DNA of 64,000 nucleotides, from positions 330,716-394,715 of the forward strand of contig CAJHNH020008112.1 of NCBI GenBank assembly GCA_905116865.2, in the 5' to 3' direction. The translations under genes and the position numbers were made by a program. The stretch's first letter is position 1; every line of letters starts with the position of its first letter. This DNA is from Candidula unifasciata. Taxonomy: Eukaryota > Mollusca > Gastropoda > Stylommatophora > Geomitridae. Under the pieces are notes generated by a model. That model searched no databases, was not told the origin of the DNA, and saw only the letters and a program-made list of their open reading frames with translations. Positions 13,301 to 25,300 of this stretch are shown here, piece by piece.

Positions 13301-16300
13301 AAAAAAAAAACTAGTAACCATGGAAATGAGGTGTCTGAGAATGACTGTAGGAGTGACCAGAAAAGATAAAATCAGGAATGAGGTCATACAAGATAAAGTC
13401 GGCACAGAACCAATTCTAAATTACATACACCTACAGTAAATCAAATTGTTTGCCCGCTTAGAGAGAATGTCTTCTGATGCTATATTATGAAAGGCATATA
13501 CCAAAAGAGGAGAGGGAAGTAGAGCAAGAGGCAGACCAAGAACAAGATGGCAAAATAATATCAGAGAAACTCTACAGCACCATGAAGTATGGTCGAAACA
13601 GCCAGAAGAGCACGAAGAAGGACTTTATATCTCCCTCAACACCTGAAGCGGTATAAGAGGACGTAAAGAAGAAGGAGAAGAAGAAGATGCAGGAATTCAC
13701 AAGTACGACTCTGGCATATTATATAGGTGCAATTAACAGCCCTGAAATGATGAAAATTCCCACAATTTTACAGTGACTTTGCCGTAGTGTAAATAATGTG
13801 TTACGGTGAACAAAACAAAAGGTCACAAACACAAGATTGCACAATTTACTGCCTGGCATATTTCGCTGTATCTCATCAGGTGCAGACTGCAGTAATAATT
13901 GATTAAAAAGTCAAGAGGATCAATTTCACTGCATAAAATTTTATCCCATATTGATGAATGTCTCTTCATAGAGACATATGATATACTTTTCATTCGGGTT
14001 TATATTCTTCCTTGATATTCATAGAGGCAGACAAGCTAACAGGCTGTCTGGTGCTGCACAACTTGGTGGAATACTGATGCTTGATAAGGCAAACGTGTTC
14101 AAGGCCTTATGGGAGCACGAGTACAGTTTGGAGGAGCAAATGGATCACAACGGTCTAGTGAGAGTGAGACACTGAGGAGCGACGAAAAGATGCGGGCAAT
14201 ACTCAATTCTCAGAGAAAAAGCAAGACGGACGCAAAATCAGACTGCTATTGATACTATTGGTATTGGAACTCTGTGCTGGCTGTTTAAAATGGGATGGAG
14301 CCCTTATAGGAATGCCCTGAGTGCTATGATGTTGGTTCTCAAATCAACTCAACTCATAATGGCTAGCCATCTACCAAAAGTGCCACAAAAAGCTCAAACA
14401 ATATAGCTGTAGTCAAACAATATAGCTGTAGTGATGATTACCAATAATCACTTAAAAATTACAGTAGTCAACAGGATGACCCCAAGTAAGCGTGAAATGA
14501 ACCTATGACCTTCTGAGCATAAGGCAAAGAAACCACTCAGCCAGAAAAAAAAAAAACTGCCTACACCATAAAACCACAAGATTTGCCAATAGGAAAACTG
14601 TTATAGGTCTCAAAAACACCAAAATGTTACCACAGAAACACCCAACAAACCTGAGTACAGTGAAGCCATTGATAAATTTAGACCGCTTGACCTTATAGCT
14701 GTCAGGTTCTGGTTGTCAGCTGACACTGAATGTGAAAGAAAACAAAACAAGACTTACACAATATATGGAAGTTAAAAAGTTGCTTTATCCTTTACAGGAA
14801 ACTGCAAACCAACCCTAGTATTTTTTGACAGTTTGTTTCACTAGAGACAATTTGACTTTTGGGTCTTAGTCAAAAATTCAACTTCACTGTAATCGGTCAC
14901 CCCCCACACTTGTTCCATTCCTACTGGACAAGACCATTCAGGTTTTCAGTGTCAAGATGGCAGAGGGGTCTAAAACCAGTTCACTCAGGCTGCAAACCAA
15001 TCTTGTAGGCGTAGGTTCAAATCCCAGTTCTGGCAATATTATCTTCATTGTGAAGTGGCCTTTCCAGATGGTGACTCCAAATATTTGTAGGTCTGCCTGT
15101 ATATTATCTCTCTGCTATCTTATTTGTGTACCTTGTGGTCTAATACTTTTAAACTCTTTTTGTGTATGCAGTTTCTGTCTCTCTGTTACATGCCATCTCT
15201 CTATCTGCCCCAATGTTTGTCGTCTAGCTGCCAGTAATTAGTGACGATTCAAACAGACTATCAAGGACTTTTGTTGTTTCTCCACCTCATCCATCTGATG
15301 GGTTCAAAGATTTGTCACAAGACTGCTCTCTAAAGTCTGTGATAAGGCTTCATCTCTTTCAGCTGTCCTTCAGGTTTCATGGCAGTGATAATGACCAATA
15401 CTGTTTTGATGATCATGGGGATAATTATGTAGTTATGATGATGACAAAATTAAAAACAACTGAAATGGCAATGCTGCAAGTCATGATCATAATGTTTACA
15501 ATGATAATAGTAGCTGGCCTGCCAAGCCAATTTTAATGGTCCACAAGACTTGTGTAAAATTACTATACGATCTTGCCCTTGAGCTCACAAAATAGCAGAA
15601 CAAATAACCAGCGTGAACATACACATTTAGGAATATGCAGAAGGGCTTCTGTGGGTGAGTGTATCTGGTAAAAATCGTAGCAAGGGATTAAAATCGTAAA
15701 TTATTCCACCATTGTATCATGTTAGGAAGAAATCTGGGTATTATGTTTATAATGGATCTTTTTTCTATACAGCCCATGACCAGGTTGGTAATTCTAAATT
15801 TGACACGCGGACCAAAACAGGTTGCCCAACCCTGATTTAGACATACAAACAACACATTAAAAAATGAGAATTGTCAAATGTTATCTATACTCAACTCTAC
15901 TATATGGTGTTGAAACTTGGACAATGAAAACGAAAACTTAACTGACTGGAGATGTAGATATACAGAAGAACAGGTCATATTTCATGGAAACAAAAACAAC
16001 TAAATAAATAGGTTCTGACGAGATTGGAGAGCTGCTGATAGAAATGAAAAAAACTGAAATATTTCAGCCACATTAAAAGTCATATAACACTCTTTTAAAA
16101 ACCATACTGAATGGAAACACTGAAGGCAAGAGAGCAAGAGGTAGACAATGATATGAGTGTGCACTACCAAGACAAGAGACGAGTATTGGAGATAAAGTGC
16201 AACCAACCTTCAATGTAAAGACAACATCTGACCAAAATAGAATGACAATGGAGGTTAATACTTTGTTATTAATACATTGTAGTAAAACATATCTGATTCA

Positions 16301-19300
16301 GCTGATGATAAAGATCAATGAAACACCTGGTACTCACTGGTGAGGTCAATGTTTCTACTGTCTGCACCTTCCTCATCGGATTCTGACTCACCTGAAGAGA
16401 TAGAGAAAAACAGGTTTGTAACAGACACAACTGAAAAAGTTGTTAAGTCTTTTTCTGCCTTTTAACCTCAGAGCACAGGCTCTTAACCAACTCTTCTTCT
16501 ATGATCACCTTTAAAATAGCAGTTAACATAGTGCTAGTGATTTACAGCTAGGCTGTGATATCTGCACTTTCAGCACATCCATATTTCATTTAAGCAAACC
16601 TCTAAAAAAAGCCTTTTATGACACCTGTTTGGGGGGAGGGGGGGATTGGATCATATCTTTTATCCCCTAAAATGGAGAACTGGAAGCCACACAGGAATGC
16701 CAGGTTGTCTTATTCTTTGCTACTGCCAGTAGCTTACCACAGCTCCTCGTCTTGTTCATTCCTGTCTCTCTCTTCACTGTGTGTGTGTTTTTTCTATGTT
16801 TCTTTTGCCAAGTGGGACATTCTAGTTATATTATGATAAGACTTCCTCAGTAGTCTTTCCAACGCCACCATCTTTTCCTCGCCTCCTGACTAGAATCTGC
16901 TTAATGAGTGACATTCAACCCCACCAGGACTGCACAACTAGCGATAAACACAAGGTGACACAATGTGCCACTATTTGGATGAGAATCACCTGAGTTCAAG
17001 TCCCAGAAACCCATTCAACCATTAGGTTATATTATAGCCCCTGACTATAGCCGGTGTGGGGCATTAAAATAAAATTTTAAAAATTGTGCCTTATAGTGGG
17101 ATGACATTAATTCTATATCTGCTTAGTTCTCTCCCAAAGATTCACAATAATCCTGTCACAGCATTTACCTTATTTCCTCTATTCTGCACAGGTACTGTGT
17201 TTAGTTAAGAAGTAACTAGTTTAGTCACTGTCCATGTTGCAGTTCCTTACAGCATTACTGATTCCATGCTAGAGTTATTATTTTATGTGTGTATAGCTGA
17301 AATATGTTTTTCCAACTTCCATAGATTTTGCAGTGCTATCAAAGCTCTTGCTTTCTGTAATTACATTTTTAGATGCAATGAAATGACAGACCACAAATTA
17401 TACTAGGTCTGGAAAGGCTAACCCGATCAATAAATGCCTGCAGAAATCGGAAAGGATATAATTCCACCCCCCAGGTACTGAGCTGAGTGCACAGCAGGAC
17501 ACTGTGAGCTGCATACTGTGAACTGCAGATTCAGAAAACAGTGAGTGGCTTAATGGCAGAGAACAGTGGTGCCTTATGCGATTCAAAATGTGTGCAACTA
17601 CTGATATGTTGTAAATGCTGCTTCTATCCATGATTAACTGCATTTATAATGTTGGACTGTTTGTGTTAGCACTTCTGAGGGCTGCCTTATGCATTTAATG
17701 CATGTGCATGCTACTGGCTTAGCTAGGACTGCAGTATCAATTTTTCGCAAGGGACAGAGATAGACATTTTGATTGGTTTTCTTTAACACAGGAGTGAAGC
17801 AACTGTGGGATAAAAGGTTTGCTATGTAGGTGATTAATTGTGAAGGGACAGAGATAGACATTTTGATTGGTTTTCTTTAACACAGGAGTGAAGCAACTGT
17901 GGGATAAAAGGTTTGCTATGTAGGTGATTAATTGTGGTATGTGTGTGTACACATACACAGCAAGACAGACAGTTTAGATATACTAGTTCATGATGATACA
18001 TGAAGGCTACTCCCCCAAAAGTACATCACAGTTATCTGGGACCTATTTCTTCTTCTTCTCTCCGCTCACCAGCTGTAAACTCTGGCAGAAAGTTCTGGTT
18101 GTTCATCTACTTCTGGACTGCAGTTCTGTTCCAGAACCCGAGTGTTGTATGTACATCTGTTTTACAGATCTGACTCAATTGTATGCAGACTGCTGATCCT
18201 TGCCTCTCAGGCAGATGCACTCCAACTTTGAAAAAAGCTCCCAATTAGTCGACTCTTACAACATGCTTTTGGGTAGGCAGTGGGTCTATTATTGTTTTCC
18301 CTTTGATAGGGCCCTGGAACCCACACGGAAATGGGACCTATTTTACAATATAAGATGAACCCTTCCATTTTGTGACCTAGATAAAAACAACGCCAAGCTC
18401 CTGTAAATTCCGCTTTTTGAATACTTCTGAAAAAATCACTAGAAAAACTATAATTTTACACAAGTCACCAAACACTATCGCACAAAGTCAATTTATTATC
18501 CAAAATATGATAATACTATACATGGTGAGAGCAGTAATCAAATAAAAAATGAACACAGCATAGAACCAACTGGTTTACATCTTTTGGAGTCTGTAAACTA
18601 GTCATAGCATGAAACTTAATTGATCCTATGACCCGGTCACACACTAACTACTGTAGCTGATGGGGGAAAACGTTACAAAGGTATTTCTATAAATAAAGAC
18701 ATTTTTCAACAACAACAAAAGAAAAACCTGAAATGCTATTTTGAGTAAATTTAGTCATCCTCTGTCACGTTGGATGTTTAGGCAGCCACAGATGCAATTT
18801 ATTGTTTTTCTAGACATCCTGTAAACATGTCTCTATATCGAGACTTGACAGAGGTTTTTACGGAGAAATGGTAGCAACCGGAGGTGTCAGTTTTATGGCT
18901 TCTCGGAGTGAAAAGGTTAACATCAGAGCTGTACTGGTATTAAATCCAGCCACTGCTGAGGACTAGACCACAGTAATCCCTGAGCGGGCTCCAGGGCCTC
19001 CTTGTGGGGGGGAACAAGACACCTAACACAGATCTTGTAAGAGTCAAGTAATTGGGGGCATCTTATGAAGTCAAGAGTGCGTCTGCATGAGAGGGACGGA
19101 ACCAAAAGTCGGCATACAAAAAAATAGATCTGTAAAACAGATCTGCATGCAACACTCAGGTTCTGGAACAAGACTAAAGTCCAGAAGTAGATGAACACCC
19201 AGAAGTTTCTGCTGGAGTTTACAACTAGTGAACAAGAAGAAGAAGAAAAGACCACAGTTAGCAAGAGAGACATTTCTCAACATTTCTCCTGCCTTCTTTT

Positions 19301-22300
19301 GGTAAAAAACATTTACTTGTTACTTGCTGTACGTATATCTTAGCATATCAGTCCGACCTATTCATGCCCCGTCCTACAATGCAGCATCTATCTCAGTGTC
19401 TCCATGCTCAACGTACTCAGTAGGAGTTGAAATATAAACACTTTTTTCTGACAACCACCACACCATGACAGTCTGATGTAGCTAATGTAAAGCAACTATT
19501 ACATTTACTAACCTGAAAAAGACGAAAACTCATCAGTTGACGACATTAGAGATGAGGCAGTCCGGCTGGTGGTACCTGCTGTACAATGTACACCGGGAAA
19601 ATAATATCATTTTACAAGTTAATATCAGATTTCTTGGTGTTTTCTTAATATCCTACCCCAGATAACGTCACAGGACCTTCCAACATTTCAGAGGGTGGTA
19701 AGCCTGGGTTTCCTGACTTCTGATGCTTCTAACGACCATAAAACATTTAGTACTGGCCCTAACCCCAACCCACCTATGTCCAATTTTAGAGAGTGCAGCC
19801 TAAGTCCCACGACTACATGCAGCCTAGGTTCCACGCCTGCATGCAGCCTATTTACCACCCACCCCCCCCCCCTGAAATAATAGACTGTCCCGTGACCTGT
19901 GGATTTTCCCTGTCTGGGTTAGGATATTTAAAAAAACACAGATTTATTCACTACACACAACAGGGAGGCAACAGTAATGATATTAAAACTGAAACAGTGA
20001 TACAATTTAGGATAATTATAATGGTTGAGTTTTAAGTACAGAGTCAGCATCTATGACTTGGGCATTGCGAAAACGCCTGTCTTGACGATTTGTCCTATGC
20101 TAGTTTCAACAGTGGTAATGAGAGCTGACCATTCAGAAAGCAATGGCAAACTACTCAACGTAAAATTTGCCTGGAAAAACCATAACAGTAAAATAAAAAA
20201 ACACGCTGGGGTCAGTTCTGCAGGGTCCTTAAAGGATTTGCAACTAACTTAAGTACTGAGATCATAGCCAACAGAACATTGCCATTAGCCTTCCATCATC
20301 ATCTTCAGCAGCCAGCACAGTTTTAATTCCAATGGCACTAGTATCATTACGACTGTATGTCCATCTTGCCTTTCCTCTGAGTGCTAAGCGTCGGCCAGAT
20401 CCCCTGGTCACTTCCCGCTGCATCATTCTCTTCAGACCATGAAGATCTATTTGTGCTTCCCCGCTGACTGTTCCTTTCCAAAGTCCTTGACCACACCTGA
20501 TTTGTTACGCATTAATTATGGTAATTTATAACAGGCATAATGTTGATACAACTGACAGTTAGGATGACAGTGGGATTTGATAATGATGGCCCCCCGTGTG
20601 GGTTCCGGGGCCCCATTGTAGGGGAAAACAAGAATAGACCCACTGCCTCCCCAAAAGCGTGTCGTAAGAGTCGACTAATTTAGGAGCTTCCTTTGAAGTC
20701 GGAGTGCATCTGCCAGAGAGGCAAGGAACCAACAGTCTGTATTCAAGAGAATGAGATCTGTAAAACTGATGCACACGCAACACTCAGGTTCTGGAGCAGG
20801 ACTGCAGTTCAGTAGTAGACGAGCAACCAGAACTTTCCGCCAGAGTGTACAGTTGGTGAACACGAAGAAGAAGAAGATAATAATGGCAATAATGATATTC
20901 ATTTTTTGACTTTTATGATGGCAATGATGATGATGATGATGCTGGTGGTGAAGATAATGGTGAAAAATATCTTTCCTGTTCTTTTTCTTCTTCTTCATGT
21001 TCATTAGCTGTACAACTCTGAGTGTTTGTTTACCTCTAGACTTTAGTGTTGTTCCAGAAGCTGAGTGTTGTGTGCACATCTGTTTCACAGATCTGGCTTA
21101 TTTGCATGCAGACTCTTGGTTTCTTGCCTCTCAGGCAGATGGTGATGATAATAATGCTGGTAATCATAATGGTAGAGATGCTGACGGTGACAAACATGAT
21201 GGCAATCACAGTGTTGGGGGGGGGGGCTGGTGGTGGTAACGATGATGGCAGCCGCTGATGTCGATGACGTCAATCACAAGGATGATGTAGGTGGTGATAA
21301 AAACAATGACAGCTTAAGTGATAATAAAGACGCCAGCAATGACATTTAAGGTAATAATAAAGATGATGATAACAGTGATGCAGATTATGGTAATCCTAAT
21401 GGCAGTGGTGTGAAGATGGTGATGATGGAAGCCACAAAAATGACGATGATGGCAGTGATGATGACAATGATGAACATAATGGTAATCATAATGGCGGTGG
21501 TATGAAGATGGTGATGGTGGCAGCCTCAATGATGATGATGGCAGTGATGATGATAATGATGATTATAATGGTAATCATAATGGCAGTAGTGTGAAGATGG
21601 TGATGATGGAAGCCACAATAATGATGATGATGGCAGTGATGATGACAGTGATGATTACAATGATGATTATAATGGTAGCCACAATGATGATTATGATGAT
21701 GATGGCAGTGACGATGACAGTGATGAACATAATGGTAATCATAATAGCAGTGGTGTGAAGATGGTGATGATGGCAGCCAACAAATCAATAATGATGATGA
21801 TGGCAGTGATGATGGCAGTTATGAACATAATGGTAATCATAATGGCAGTGGTGTGAAGATGGCAGCCACAATAATGATGATGATGGCAGGGATGATGACA
21901 GTGATGAACATAATGGTAATCATAATGGCAGTTGTGTGAAGATGGTGATGATGGCAGCCACAATAATGATGATGATGGCAGTGATGATGACAGTGATGAA
22001 CATAATGGTAATCATAATGGCAGTTGTGTGGAGATGGTGATGGTGGCAGCCACAATAATGACGATGAGATGACAGCAGCCCTAGTGACATGATGACATAG
22101 ATGCAAAAGGAAACAACTCTGAAATATCTAAGGTAAAACACAGACAATAAAGAACTAACACACAACAACCAACTACATACTGTCTGTCTGGTCATCACTT
22201 AACGAGGGAAAGGGACGCCCTTTCTGAAAAGTGAAAGGAAAAAAACACAACCTAAATGCAAAGTAAGAAAAAAATTTTAACAATTAAATAATCAAATGAC

Positions 22301-25300
22301 AAGACTCTTTGTGTCCCAAACAACGCACCATGTGTGCCTGGCGTTACTTCAGATGAACCAGTTAACATGACATCTATAAGCAACTATTCTATATACTCAT
22401 CAAGGAGTGTGACACATGTGGTTAACTGTTCTTCATATGTGGCAATCAGTAGGTAAATTAGTGCACTTATTTGGAAACTGCGGAGATGTGGTTTTATAGA
22501 TGAATGATGAGAATACCCTGGACAGATAAAAAGATTAATGAAGATGTCTTGAAAAGAACTGACTCACAGAGAAAACTTGATTTCCCACAACAGAAAGAGA
22601 CAATCTACATTCTTCCCACATTAGAAAGGGACAATCTACATTCTTTGGTTATGTGACGAGAAGGAGAAAACTAAAGTGCATTGTGACAGTGGGAAAGATA
22701 GAGGGGGGGGGGGGGGGGGAAGAGGCAGATTGAGACAGAGAGAAAAGATGCTAGACAGTTTGACATCATGGCATGTGAGATCATCTGTATCAGAATTTAT
22801 GGAAGGACACAAGACAGAAGGTTGTGGATAACATGACTACCAAAACCACACGGCATGTACAATGTGACGTGTGGTTGACTATTCATATGTACCAATCTAT
22901 GTGACATGTATGGTTGACTATTTATATGTGCCAATCAATATGACATGTGTGGCTGACTAGTCTTTATATGTGCAAATCAATGTGACGTGTGGTTGTATTC
23001 ATATGTACCAGTGAAGGCGGCCGGCGTGATACTGACCACATCACCCATCTTGTGCCGATTGGTCTATAAAAATATAGGTCTAGCCCTATATGCCCTATAC
23101 GCCTTAAGACGTGGAAAAGGGACCTTTACTTTACTTAAGTCTGGTCTGGTAGTCTGGTAGTCTGGTAGTCTTAGTTTCAGCTTCATAGCAAATGGGTCGC
23201 CTCATCTTTGCTCCGCTCCTGTGCCAGCGAAAAACACCCAGAATGTTTATCACAGTCCCTTGTGGAAAGATTGACAGACTGCTGTCTCAGCATATCTAGC
23301 ATACACTCGCATTAACGCATATGGTAGCCATCCGAAGTGCTAACACAAACAGTCCAACATTAGAAATGCAGTTCATCACTGATGATAGCAGAACTTGTCG
23401 CCAACAGATCAGCAGTTGCCCGCGCGATCAATTTTAATACGGGTCCCGCCAGCATTGCACGACCGGCATCGCGCCATTTTCTGAATCTACAATTCACACC
23501 ACGTTGGTCACAGTCGAAAAAAACATTCCAAATGCAATCCGCAGCATTCAACTCAGAAGCTGGGCGACGAAACTATATCCAGTCTACAAATGGAGCAAAA
23601 ATACTTCGGCCACCGTCCGGCAGAAGCAAAAAATTTGCCTCTGCTCCGAACAGCGCTGCTGTCTAGCGTCCATTTTAACCGGGGTTTCACCTTTTACTTT
23701 TACTTTACTTAAATTACTATTTGCCTGATTTATTCGCATTATCTTTGAGTGGTTGGCTATTCTTTATATATGCCAATCAATGTTAAAAGGGTGGCTCAGG
23801 CTCTTATATTTAATTACAGCATTAGAACAATCTGATAATCATATTTCCTTCATTATCTTGTTGTACCATTTTTATGTCGCATAGGGTTTAAGTTAAATAC
23901 TCATAAACTTTGTCTATCGTTACAAACTATTTTAAGAATAACCAACAGTGCCTAAGTACTTACTGCCATCATCTTCTCTCTCTTCCGGATACGAATCCGC
24001 TGCCTCAGTTCCCGAATCTCTTCATCAGAAGAGCAATCTGAAGAGGACTTTGACCTGCCAGTCTCCTGTCTCTTCATCATTCGAGTGAACTTCATGGATT
24101 CAAATGCTTCAATCAGGGCTTCACAGATACGAAAATGGGCATTTTCCTGTTTGATTATCATAACAGAAGTAATAGATAAGTAATGTAACAAAGGTTACAT
24201 TCTTAACAAGTGAGTTGGTACAATCATCATAAAACAGTCATAAAATTTGACAAAATATGTGTTGCAAAGATTACTTAAAACAAATAAAACAAAAAACAAT
24301 TACAGTACATCAATAGACCTCATATCACTGCAGACAAGTTTGCTTTTGATCCATTTCTTATTCAAAGATACACATGACTTGGGCATTACCTACAGAACAA
24401 GAAAGAAAACTAACTACCCATGAAATGATATGTCTGAGAAAGGCCATGGACAAAACTAGAAAAGATCATGTGAGAAATTAACAAATTAGAAAAACTAGTG
24501 AAACAACACTGATCATTAAATTTATTTAGAAACCCGGAATGAAACAGTTTAAACACCTAATGAAAAAAACTTAAAGATGCCAACAGCAAGAGCATCATCA
24601 TCATCATGTAGCAGGTCCTTTACAGAATGTCGCTCTCATCACAGCCTGCCTGAAAGAAACCAGGTCTCTTGCCAGCTCTCCCGCCTCATGTACTTTCATC
24701 CTCAAGGAGTCACTTATATCCTGTGCCCATCCTCGTGTTGGTCTGCTCCTGCCCCTCCTTCCTGGTACCATGCCTTCTGCTATTTTTTTTTTCAATCCGT
24801 CATGGCGCTTGATATGACCAAAATATTTCAGCTTCTGAGACAGGATGCTGTTTATTAGCCAATCTTCCTTGATGTTCAGATCTTTCAAGATGTCAGTATT
24901 TGCCCTCTTCTTTGTCCAAGATATTCTGAGAATCTTTCTATAGCATTTCAATTCAAAAGCCCCTATTCTCTTTCTTAAGGACTAGGATACAGTCCACGAC
25001 TGACATCCGTATGTTGCTACAGGGAAGATGCATGCTCTCAAAGCGCATTTTCCCCGTTGCTCAACGAGAGCATACATAACAAAAATAGAAACGTCAAGAG
25101 GCGGAGGGAGAACAAATGAGTGGACGAACAAACAAACTTTATTTTCTTATTTTTCTGTCACCACTGATCACTGAAAAATGTGTTCTTTCACTAGCTGGGT
25201 TCTTTATTAATATCCTACCCCAGATGATGTCACAGGACAGTTCAACATTTTTAGGGTGGTAAGACTGGGTTTCCCGGCTTTCTGATGCTTTTAACGACCA

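Larger units (their letters stand above)
22395..23790. repeat. About 45-bp minisatellite, interrupted by insertions
   Basis: Degenerate units GTGACATGTGTGGTTGACTA, then TTCATATGTGCCAATCAA, occur at 22405-22450, in a run at 22858-23012, and once more at 23745-23785. The gaps are filled by a LINE-C fragment, an S1 SINE piece and a family J copy. Confidence 0.7.

Noticed and set aside
21146..22198. His/Ile-rich frames that look metal-binding
   Set aside because: By-products of the GAT-rich minisatellite; stops and frames follow the repeat.
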